From: Citrus sinensis
Lineage: Eukaryota > Streptophyta > Magnoliopsida > Sapindales > Rutaceae
DNA: 64,000 nucleotides
Assembly: GCF_022201045.2 (NCBI RefSeq)
Contig: NC_068562.1
Coordinates: 11,841,001 to 11,905,000 of the forward strand
Reading direction: 5' to 3'
Numbering within the stretch: position 1 is the stretch's first letter; each line of letters opens with the position of its first letter. Positions 23,897-34,671 of this stretch are shown one piece after another. The notes under the pieces are model-generated. The model was not told the origin of the DNA. It made no database searches and saw only the letters and a program-made list of their open reading frames with translations. Position numbers and translations under genes: made by a program.

Positions 23897-25249
23897 CATG
23901 GGTGCTTACTGTTATTTTCCTTTCTTTTTTTTGGCTTTTCCTGAAGGATTTTTGTTTTGTTTATTTCTGCTCTTGCTGTTCTCAGCACTACATATGGAGT
24001 GAATTGGATTGCTCTTTATCACCCTGATGATTGTCCTTTGAATTTTTTATGTCACTTAGGGAATTGTCATGAATAATCATAATTTTATTGTCATGTAGGG
24101 GATTTTCACTAATAAAATGATCCGATCCCCATTATCTAAGTATAAATATGCCAAACCACAAGGGAGTAAAGTGAAAAATTACACATAGTGAGAGAAAATT
24201 AGATTTTATGTTCCATTTTTGAATCACAATTTTCAAACGACAACCTCTACCTCCCACGGCAATCTGAATGATTGTGTCTTGTGTGCAGAACCATCAGGCC
24301 AGTTCTCGAACTTTTTTGAGTTATTGTTGATATTTTTCAATTTATGTTATTATAGTAATTTTACCCAATTCTTTTATATTCTGATTCTGTCATTTAATTG
24401 GATGATTTTTTTCAGGATAATTGTTATATACTCTGTGATTATAACGAAATTATTGATTTCTTTCCCCAAAAAAAAAAAAGAAAAAATCTCTCCCAGCACA
24501 CCAATCGATCACTCTCCAGGAATATTTAATATGTCATGGTGGTCATAGTGGACACGTGTCGGAATTAGGATGTTCTTTGGTGACGTGGCTTACGTGACAC
24601 AGACAACAGCGAGTATTGTATATTCCCCCACGTAATGGTGATTCTCAATTTTTTGTCTGTTCATTATCAACTTTCCCAAATTTCCGTTAAAAAAAAAAAA
24701 GGAAAAATAAATAAAATGAACCCAGTTACTCATTTCTAGGGTTCAGTTCCAAACTTCACTTTCAAGTTTCAGAGCTCCACAATTTCTCCTCACTCTACGG
24801 TAAGTTTCTCTCTCTCTGTCTGTTTCTTTGCTTGGTCCCCAGAAACTGAAAGAAAATAAAAGAAACAATTTTTTGGTTAAGAATCTATAATAAGTGTTAA
24901 AAGTGGTAAAGATGAAGAGGGTTGATGGGAATTATAGATTTTGAATTGTATAGATTTCTTTTTAATTTAAAGTTGATTAATTATTGATTGATCAAAATTG
25001 TTTTTGACTTTTTGGTTTCTTTGACCCCCCTTTTAAAACAAATTGTTTTAAGTTCTGTAGATTCTGATAAAAGTGGGTCTTAGCTTTTTGAAAGAGGTAA
25101 GCTTGTGTTTGAATTAGAAAGAATTTGGGTTCCTAATGGTTTAGTTTTTGCTTCTTCTTGTATGATAGTTGATCGAAATTAGTGGTGGTGTTGATTTTTT
25201 TTTTTTTTTTGGTTGGTTTGTTCTCTCTGTGATATTGGTTTTAGGAGAA
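23897..25249 (+). promoter_or_regulatory. Spacer, then promoter, leader and leader intron of the KOC1-like kinase
   Basis: 23897-24480 is AT-rich spacer. A palindromic G-box (ACACGTGT, core 24553-24558) and nearby GACGTGGC / TACGTGAC motifs at 24580-24600 form an ABRE-like cluster upstream of the gene. A leader exon ends at a GTAAGTTTCTC donor at about 24800. The matching acceptor TTGGTTTTAG ends at 25244, five bases before the ATG, so the gene has a leader intron of about 445 bp. Confidence 0.55.
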
Positions 25250-28200
25250 ATGGCTGAACAGATTAGAGCTCCCAAGCCAGCCGCTTCCTTTGAGTATGAG
25301 CTATTTGAAGGAGATCCAGACCACCTTAGAACCGTTGTAGCTACACCTACTCAGACAAGGCCTTGGATTGATCCTACTTCATTGAAACTCAAGCACAGAA
25401 TTGGAAGGGGTCCCTTTGGTGATGTTTGGTTAGCTACGCATCATCAGTCAGCTGATGATTTTGATGAGTATCATGAATTAGCTGTGAAGATGTTGCTTCC
25501 ACTGAAGGAGGACTGTGCAAAAGTGTTTGTCAATAAGTTTGAAGAGTTGTTTCCAAAGTTCAGAGAAAGCCAAAGTGTTTGTTGGTTGCATGGTATTTCA
25601 GTCATTAATGGAAAGGTACTCCCTTTGAAATTTGATTTTTATTTTTTTTATTTTTGGGTCCATGTGTATTTTTATGGTTTCATTCTTGTTTATCGGATGT
25701 TTTAGCTTTCCTTTTAATGATCTTTCAGTTACAAGAATTGGATTTATTACTTTCTCTTCTTATTAGTCTGCTATATGACTTCTTGGCAGATTTGTATTGC
25801 CATGAAATTTTACGAGGGATCGGTGGGCGATCGAATAGCTCAGCAGAGAGGAGGCAAGCTTCCTTTGCCTGATATCTTGAGGTGACATATTTGGGATATA
25901 TTTTTATCTTTGGAAGCATGCAGTTCTTTTGCTTCTTCTTTTGTACCCTTATACTTGCTGAGTCTAAAATTGGAATAGCATGTGGCTGCTTACTACACCC
26001 ACCCACCTGCTATAACTATGCAGCTGCAGTTCCATCTAGTCTGATAGAGCTGAGGCTGTACAATATGAATGTTTGACCCCTGCTAATATAGTTGAAAAAA
26101 CATTGCTTATTTTCTGAAGATTTTAATGTTTACAGGTATGGGATCCAATTAGCAAAAGGAATCTCGGACTTGCATTCCATTGGGCTGTTGGTGTTGAACT
26201 TGAAACCTTCCAACTTACTTCTTAGTGAGCATGACCAACTGGTCCTTGGAGATTTTGGGATCCCTTATCTGCTGCTTGGGAGGTCATTGTCTGATTCAGA
26301 TATGGCTCTCAGACTGGGAACTCCAAACTACATGGCCCCAGAACAGTGGGAACCGGAAGTGAGGGGTCCTATATCTTTTGAGACAGATACGTGGGGCTTT
26401 GGATGTAGTATAATGGAGATGTTGACAGGTATTCAACCCTGGTTTGGTAAATCAGTTGAAGAAATTTATCATTCAGTTGTTATAAAGAAAGAAAAGCCAC
26501 GTATTCCCAGTGGCCTGCCTCCTGCTGTGGAGAATGTTATTATTGGTTGCTTCGAGTATGATCTCAGAAACCGTCCTCTAATGGCAGATATCTTGCATGC
26601 TTTTGAAAGGTAAGCTTTTACATATATTTTTCATCATGCCTTATCATAAAAGTGAAAAACATTTTCATGGTGGTAACCTTTTGTTGTATATTGTTTTAGG
26701 AAGAGCTTTTGTAAATTGACATGCTATTGATCTTCCCTTGACTTCTGGTAACTTGCATCTTTTGGTTGTAGGCCTGTGGTATCGACTACAGTAATTCCTT
26801 TTAGATCCAAGTAATATGATGAGCTACTAAATTGCTCTGTTGTTGCACAGTGTGAAACCTGCTCACCTTTCACTACTTTAAAAGAAATGAATCTTGTGTC
26901 AGATAATGCATACATGCTGACACATCCCATTAGGTGTTGCCCTTCCTAAAACCAGCATTTTCTTACAATAATACACAATATAATGCATTTTTTGTCACGT
27001 TTGGTATGCATGAAGCTGACAACTCATACCTTACTTCTAGGTACTTGATATGAATAACTTTTGCTTGTGTAGAGAGGGATGATTGGAAAAGTATTCAATA
27101 CAATATCTAGTTAACAATATTATTCATATCCTTGCTAGATACTGGCTCTATTTTGTCATGTCTACATATCTTTCTGTCCATCAAAGGGAAAATAATTATT
27201 CAAAGCAATTCAACTCAAGTTTGGGGGTTTTCCCTTGCATTTTCTTTTGCTTTGTTTTGGGTTTACATCATGAAAATTTTCAATCCTTGTAGCTCGCAAA
27301 ATGCTGTTTACAATGATGGAGAATGGACTGGTTTAGGAAGCAGAGCTCTTACTGATACATCTAGCGTAAAAGGTTACACTGCCTGGTATCCTTTGAAGGA
27401 TCATCTCCAAGTGGGTGACACAGTCCGTTCAAGAAAGCCACTAAATGCACGGAAACCGCAGACAGTGGATGTCCCAGCAGGAACCGTGGTTGGTCTGGAT
27501 GCTGACACCGATAGAAACAGTTCTGTTCTAGTGAAAATTCCTGGGCTGCACAATCCTCTCAGAGTACAGGAGTCCTCACTTGAGAGGGTCACATTTGGCT
27601 TGGCAGCAGGAGATTGGGTTAGCTTAAAGGATGAAAATAGCAGACACTCTTCTGTTGGAGTTCTACACTCTGTGCAGCGTGATGGAAGTGTATCTGTTGG
27701 ATTTATAGGGTTAGAGACTCTCTGGAGAGGAAATTATTCCGAGATTCAAATGGCCAAGGCTTATTATGTTGGCCAGTTTGTTAGAGTCGGAGCAAATGTG
27801 TTCACTCCTCGGTTTGAGTGGCCTCGTAAGAGAGGAGGAGAATGGGCCACTGGGAAGATTTTGCAAGTGCTTCCAAATGGGTGCCTTGTTGTTGGGTTTC
27901 CAGGGAGATTCCCATTAGGGCATGGATCTGGCAGCTCTTTGGCGGATCCATCCGAAGTGGAACTTGTTTCTTTTGATACTTGTCCTGGTGTAGTGGAGAA
28001 GTATAAACATATCGAGGATTACCACTGGTCTGTGAGACCACTTGCAATTGCACTGGGTTTATTTGCAGCCATGAAACTGGGCTGGTTAGTTGGACGAAGC
28101 GTGGGTGGTAGACTGAAGAAGGGCCACGGGAATTCCAAGAGGGGTGGCAACAATTGTCAGGATGGCCAGGCTGCTGGTGGCAATGGAGCTTGGCTTCCCT

Positions 28201-28259
28201 CACCAGTTGCAAATATTATCTTCAGAGAAGGGGTTCCTGCAACTGCAGCTGCCAGATAA
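25250..28259 (+). CDS. KOC1: KOC1-like membrane-anchored protein kinase (632 aa)
   Basis: Exons 25250-25615, 25790-25881, 26136-26609 and 27293-28259 join in phase. The N-terminal kinase domain has the glycine loop IGRGPFGDVW (51-60), AVKML with Lys80, DFG (192-194) and MAPEQWEP. The catalytic loop reads LNLKPSN, with Asn174 where HRDLKxxN kinases have the catalytic Asp. After ~310 come SH3-like repeats of the mib/HERC2 type (LQVGDTVRSRK, AAGDWVSLKDENSRHSSVG, YYVGQFVRVGANV). A single hydrophobic segment follows at ~560-578 (PLAIALGLFAAMKLGWLVG) with a basic then Gly-rich tail. This layout fits Arabidopsis KOC1, a chloroplast outer-envelope kinase needed for protein import; databases often label such proteins KEG-like. 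The symbol rests on architecture and memory. Confidence 0.8.
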
Positions 28260-29208
28260 TTCCACCTGGATAGGTTTGGTGTATCTCCTAAAACACTAAC
28301 AGATTGCAGATCATGTGAATTACACTGATATTTAAACTAATAGGGCAGTGTTTTCACATGAAGTGGGCAAGGTTGACTGTAATCTGATACTTTGCTAAAC
28401 AAATTCTGTCCATGATTAGGAGACAGAGTTGTACATATATATATGTAAATAATCTGAAAATAATGGCTTTATTGTATTTGTACCCTTCTCCGCTTCACAA
28501 TTCGTTTTTCTCCCAGCACAAACCTTGGACTGGAGCTGGTATGTGGTAACCTTTCAAGCTGGCGCAAACTAATGCATTAAGAGATGCTTGATGCTCTCGA
28601 CGTGGATGATTCTCACATCTTCCATTAGCAATTTGTATAATTGTCTCTTTGGTTTTCATTAGAAGGTCAAGATTTTACACGCGCGCACGCGCAAATATAT
28701 ATAAAATTCACAACTTGTGGGAAAAAAAAAATTCACAAACATTTATAGTTATTGAACATTTACATATAGGTCTCAACATTTTGGAAAGGGGGCATGCAAA
28801 CTCCGGATGGTACGTTCGATATTCTCAAAAAATAAAATGATGGTATGCTCGATATTCTCAAATAAATAAAATGAGTAATTAAATTCGAAATGAGCATCGA
28901 TAAAAAGAAAAAAAAAGATTGTGTCGATTTATCTGTGTTTATGTAACTAATGTATATTTGGTATTTTCCGAATGGGAAACATTAACTTCAGAAATTTTAG
29001 CTTATACCCACTTTCCCCCCCCCCCCCCCCCCTCAATTTTACTTGGCAATGTTTACTTTATTCTTCCCCATTAAAAGTTAATTTGCAAATTAGGCCGGCC
29101 ACCAGAGGTGGTCCAAAGTAATGTGTACTTGCATTTCCATTAAACGATGGAACATTTTCACTTGACGCAAAAGCAAAAGAAAGAGAATCAGAGAAAAAAT
29201 TCAAGAAA
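28260..29208 (+). other. 3' flank of the kinase gene and upstream region of the DOG1-domain gene
   Basis: It includes the likely 3' UTR (ATATATATGTAAATAA near 28440), an alternating purine-pyrimidine stretch (ACACGCGCGCACGCGC near 28678) and a C homopolymer at 29015-29032. No gene seen. Confidence 0.5.
29015..29032. repeat. Poly-C run of 18
   Basis: Eighteen C in a row, about 180 bp upstream of the DOG1-domain gene's start codon. Length may be unreliable in sequencing. Confidence 0.9.
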
Positions 29209-31972
29209 ATGAACGTCATGGGAGAAGAAAGCTCTGAAAGAAGAAAGGCAATGAAGGGTCTCTTGTAAGCTTTCGTTAACTTCTCTAATCTCTGCTTTTG
29301 TTATTGTTGTTTACTTGATGTCCTAAACATGAAAACAAACATGCACTAAAATCCTGTTGTGTTTGTTTCTCGAGAAAACGACAGAAAAAAGTAAGAAAAT
29401 GATGGGTTCATAGCGAAATCCACAACGATTCTATATTTTTGGAGGAATCCCCATTTTCTTTTCTTTTCTTTTCTGTTTCAAAAGACTTGCACATAAGCAC
29501 TGGATTTCGCTTTTGTTTGGTTCCGGAGAAAACAATGAAAGAAAAAGAATAGAAAGTGTGGGGCTTGTGACAAACTAACAATAATCTCTTTCAGACAATA
29601 TCTATGGTATCGGTATCAGACTCAGATGTCCCAATTCTTGTTTTGGTTTCTTGCTGAGAAAATGGATGTGAAAGCATTAGATATGTTCTGTTTGAATGAT
29701 GAGAAAATTAAGAAAAGATAACAAGAAATGGATCAATAGTGGTTACTTAATCGACAAATTGTGTAGATCCAATTGTAAAGTTTTAGTTTGCCCTGCACCG
29801 ATAAATTGATTTATGAGAAGCACTTTATTCTCACAATTAAGCCACAGAATCTTTTGGTCAAGTGAGTTTATCTTGGAAGCTTCAATTTGTAAGAAACAGT
29901 CCAACTAATGGTAGCTAAACTCTAATCCAAGCAATTTTTGTAATTTATTGTGAAAGCACTACGGAAGTATTGGAATTTCAAGAAAATTGTAGGATTTTAC
30001 GAATGCATTTTTGACATTTCTAAGTAGTTTATATCTCTGAAGTATGCTTTCACTACTTTTTGAGATACAGAACCACCGGGAGAAAAAAAATCCATGAGCT
30101 AATAACAAACGACGACAAATTTAACCATGACATTATCCAAATTTCTTTCTCCCTTTTTTGATGAAATGATAGACGATGTCTGTCTCAATGTGTGATAAAA
30201 AATATATTAGGGAAGTTACAATGAGAGGTTTTGGATTATAGTTTGGGCAAATGTTAATTACCTGAAAAATTACAGTTTGTGTATTTTTTTTTTCTTTTCT
30301 GTTTCTAGGTTTCTTGCTTATAAAAAGGGTAATTTTCTTTCTAGTGACTTGGAAGGTCAGGAAAAGGATGAAAGAAGAGTGAGAACAGGCACTCAAAGAG
30401 AAGATGCTGGTGAGATTGATAACATAGTTGAGAGGGTTGAAAACATAGTTGAGAGGGTTCAGTGCACAACCATCCACAAGTCTGAATCAAGCAAAAGAGG
30501 TGAAGATCTGAAAGAATATTTACCTCTTTTTTGTCGAAATTTCATTTCTTGGCATGAAATGGCATTTTTGTGGAACCCTGAAAGCTCTTGACAGCTTGAG
30601 GCGATAGCAAGATCTTTGAATCATTATGGAGTTCATTTATGTAACAGTTCTATTGCCAAGCTTCTGTATTATCTTTTTAAAGTTTAACCAATTTCCTTTC
30701 AGGAATGAAGTTTATGGGTGGTTCAGTGCTTTCAATATTTAGAAAAAAAGTTACGAAACATTTTAACAGAGTTCTTTTAAGTAGCATAATTGTGGTGCAG
30801 TGGTTGATCTTGATGCATCCTCTTTCCAGCGAAGAAGCTGACTATTTTGGATGGTACCTGCTTTGGGAATAGTGGTGCATTTGAAAAACACTTCAATTAT
30901 AGATGTTGAGTTCATAGGACATAAAAAATGTTGTTACATTGATGTACAGTCTATTGTTGTGCTCAAATTCTCTGTCCGATCCATTCTCCTTTTAATCTCA
31001 AAGTTGATGTGGTAACCAGGTGAAGACATTTCCAGGGAAAAGTATAGTCACTGGAGGCAAGAGCAGAAAACTAGAGCAGTAAGTCTTGAGAAACAGCTCA
31101 ATTCAAGGTGGGAGCTTGAGGAGCTAATTAAGGAACAGCTGAACAGGTTCAATACCCACTATAACCATTCCAGCATCCCAACATATCTCAAGGATGTGGC
31201 CAGCTTCCTCATGCCTAGATGGACTCCACCTCATGAGTTGGCTGCCCTATATTGGATAGGAGATTGGCGGCCCTCTGCCATTCTGGACCTTGCTCGTGGT
31301 TTGGTTCGATCCCCATCCTCAATATCATCATCATCCAAATCAGAGTCAAGTGATACTGAACGGCTCCTATCACAGGTCATGCATGAGATACGGATTGAGG
31401 AGGCAATAATTGATGAGGAAATGGCTGAGATTCAAGCAACATGTGTCCTTCACCTTCCCTTTGCTTCACTGAACAAAAAGCGGTTAGATGGTTCTGCATT
31501 GGGTTTTATTCAGAAAGAATTTAAGAAGATTGAACGAGTCATAATTAAGGCCCAACAGCTCAGGTTGGATTTCTATCTTGATTAAGAAAACTGCTATTAC
31601 CTGATATATCTAATCTTATTGTGATGCCTACAAAAAATGTCATGCATTGGCTGTTAAATCTGTTTAGCATAGGTGAATTTTACACATTCCATTCACTGGT
31701 GGAAGTTTTAAGGCCATTACACCCAAAAAGATAAACACGTCAACTGAAATAACTACCACAAAATGAGAGTTATTGATTGCTAATGTGAAAATTTTCATAA
31801 CAGGTTGAAGGCATTAGAATTGGTGGTGAAGAAGGTTTTAAGTCCAACTGATGCGGCCAAGTTCTTTGTGGCATTTGAAAGAATTCAAAATGCCATCCAT
31901 CAGGTTTCTGAGCAGCAGAAATTAGGCAAAGTTCTGGTCACCGTGCCCACCAAGGCCTTCAAAACCAGCTGA
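29209..31972 (+). CDS. DOG1-domain protein (319 aa)
   Basis: Exons 29209-29264, 30309-30499, 31020-31563 and 31804-31972 join in phase. The DOG1 domain (the region shared by DOG1, seed-dormancy relatives and TGA factors) runs from ~88: REKYSHWRQEQ, LEELIKEQLNRFNTHYN, LKDVASFLMPRWTPPHELAA, LYWIGDWRPSAILDLARGLV, then IRIEEAIIDEEMAEIQATCV and helices ending VKKVLSPTDAAKFFVAFERI. There is no bZIP, so it is DOG1-like rather than TGA. DOG1 itself acts in seed dormancy and binds haem; the role here is unknown. Exon 2 carries a tandem duplication giving NIVERVE NIVERVQ. The exon-2 donor (GAGGTGAAG) resembles the exon-3 start, and reading through it gives a short product ending at 30591, so retained-intron forms are possible. 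Exons 1-2 are less certain than 3-4. Confidence 0.82.
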
Positions 31973-32759
31973 GGGCAAACAGTGACAGGGATTCATAAAC
32001 AAGAGTTGGTTAATGGAGATTCTCCAGGATATAAAAGTCTAGTAGTTGTGTGGAGTATTAAATGTACATTCTTATCTCTTTTGTAATGGTCATAGGCTGT
32101 TTCATAAGTGCATTTTTGTAGTGTTATTATGGTTATATAAATATGATGATTTTTTTTAACCCATTATAGCTGTTTTACTTCTTGTAATTCTTGTAATATG
32201 TGCATTAGCATTTGGATACTCAATAGCAAAATTAGACGTCCTGAAGATGTAAAAAAATAACTGGTTCCATTGTAGTTCTGTCTTCTGTGCATCTGAGACG
32301 ACATTTTGTCTTGCTTCTAAATAAATAAACGATAAGTCATGCAAGTTATAATTTGAAAGATCAGTCAGTCTCAAATCATAATTTTTTCACTTGCAACTGG
32401 AAGCTCAAGTATATCCGCGAATTATTTATGATCAATTAATATCTGCATGTTTCTCTTAAAATTAAGTGTGTATATGTATAAGTTACATTGTGTGATAGGT
32501 TAGGTAATGCCATAGGTATGATTTATTAATACGCTATAACCACATAATATCTTAACTATTCATATCATGTTATTGAATTTTGAAATATTATTAGAGATAT
32601 TTACATAATTATGGAAAATATGATAACAATCAAGATATTAGAGGATACTAAAATCCATAATGAAAATTTTATTAAATGAATTTAAAAAGGCAAAATATTT
32701 TTCTTTCCCCTAACACCTCAAATACCTTTAAGCCACCCATGCTATGCAAGTCTCAAATT
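31973..32759. other. 3' flank and spacer, no gene seen
   Basis: AT-rich. The first 200 bases are the likely 3' UTR of the DOG1-domain gene. Nothing coding after that. Confidence 0.5.
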
Positions 32760-33104
32760 CATTTCATGGTGTATTTTGAATTGCAACTCCTCAAGTTCAT
32801 TTCATGGTTTAATTTGGATAAAAGCAAAACATTCCGTATCGATTGATAGGAGATTGAATCTATCCAAGCACCGATCAAACAATAAGATTTCTGAGTCAAA
32901 TTTATAAGTCTATATTTCTCTTTCATATTTTCATGCTACCCATTCATCATAACTCAATAAGATAATTTAAGAAGGAAAATGAGAAAAAGTTATCATAGAT
33001 TTCTTGAAACGATCACAAAATTTAAAGCTAGTTAGGGATAGATTTTACTTATTAAGGTTCCATGTAATACCAACTATAGGTATTGCTGCTGAAAATATAA
33101 ACTA

Positions 33105-33807
33105 CATAAATTATCAGCCATATACCCTTAAACAACACCCGTATCAAACTTGTGTGAACACTTTTCAAATGTATCACTCATATATCCTAAATTGACAAAA
33201 TACTTCTGTCGTCCACCAATCCGTTAACTTCCGTTAGAAAGTTAACAGAATTGTGATAAATTGACTATTTTGCCCTTAAAACTTAAAATGAGGTAAAAAT
33301 ATAAATTTACCCCAAAAATTAACGTAAATTTTCATTACATAATTTTTTTATTTTGTTATTAACAATACATTTTTTTATTAAAAAAATGAATTATTAATGG
33401 TACATAATATTAACAATTATCTATAAAAAATATTCATATTATACCATAAAAGATTATTAACAACATATTATTTACAATTATACATATTATATCATAAAAA
33501 TTTCTAGTTGGAACTTGGAGGAGTAGATCTTAAAAAATTTTGGTTAAATTTTGGAGGAGTAGATTTGTTTGTAAAGTAGTTTTTTTTAGCAATTATTAAC
33601 AATTATCCGATAAATGGGATGGCATTTCATTTTTTTTAATCAAAGTTTCGTCACTCTTATGATGTCAGCGCTTGCAAACGGAAGTTAACGAATTGGTGGA
33701 CGGCAGAAGTGTTTTGTCAACTTAGATTATACGAGTGATATACTTGAAAAGTGTTCACACACCTTTGATACGGGTGTCATTTAAGGGTATATGGCTGATA
33801 ATTTCCC
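33105..33807. mobile_element. Foldback Mutator-type MITE, 703 bp
   Basis: Arms of about 110-140 bp are inverted copies: AATTATCAGCCATATACCCTT and TTGACAAAA..CTTC and CCACCAATCCGTTAACTTCCGTT on the left recur inverted on the right, ending GGTATATGGCTGATAATTTC and CC. Unit 2 lacks it at 46990-47010, giving an empty site. Flanks TATAAACTA (33096-33104) and TATTAAATA (33808-33816) look like a worn 9-bp duplication. Related in end sequence (GGGAAATTATC) and arm words to the element at 47624-48017. Confidence 0.82.
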
Positions 33808-34671
33808 TATTAAATAACAAAATCAAATTGTATGATTTGTGGTTATTTTTATTTGACTCCTTATACAATGCCACGCCAATTTGTATAAAATAATTTGTAA
33901 AAAAAAAATGAATATATCATTTCGTTTCCTTGAATTTGTGTGAAACAGTTTATTAAAGTCATTGGTAGAGAATCTTGTAACCAATAGTGAGATCCTTAAG
34001 ATTTGTTATAGTTGTAGTCAATTGTGAAAGCATTAGGGTCTGCTTGCATGTCAAGCAGTTACTGGAACCTCATCAAGAAAAACGGGTTTTTGAAATAATT
34101 CATTAATTAACATTTCCTAATAATTGAAAGCTCTCTAGTTTTATTTTATCTACTTATTGAGATTATGTATCCAGAAGCTTGTTAATTAGTATATGTACTG
34201 TTCTCTCAACTAGTCTGGTGAAACAAAAGGATCGATATTCAGCTGAAACTGGGATTTTATAAATGTTTAATTTAACTAAATACCATTAATTTGATATTGG
34301 TCCAAAGCTAAGATTAATTTGCTATTGGTCCAAAGCTAAGTATACATATATAAAGAAATGGGTAAACTTCAATTTGTTCCAAGATAAAAAGATTTTACTT
34401 GTTAAAGGGTGAAAATTTCAATTTACCCCGAAAGATTATTATAAGTACTAATGATTTTTTTTTTTTTGTCTGCTTAACAATAAATGATGATTTTTTAAAA
34501 AATTTTTTGGAGTTAAATTGAAGATTGTCACTCTAACTGAGGGATGAACTAAAGTTCACCAGAGAAATGGATGGAATACATAAAATAAAATGATTGACAA
34601 CAGATGAAATATCGTCAATTATTTAGAGTTTTTGATCGAAATTTGATCTCCAAATACATTGGTAATGACAA
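33808..34671. other. Duplicated spacer, unit 1
   Basis: AT-rich DNA that matches unit 2 at 47010-47620 and 48020-48530. It holds the empty site (TTTTATTTTATC, 34139-34150) for the MITE at 47624. No gene. Confidence 0.6.

Noticed and set aside
27802-28212. Minus-strand 136-codon frame in the kinase gene
   Set aside because: Antisense shadow of the last KOC1-like exon.
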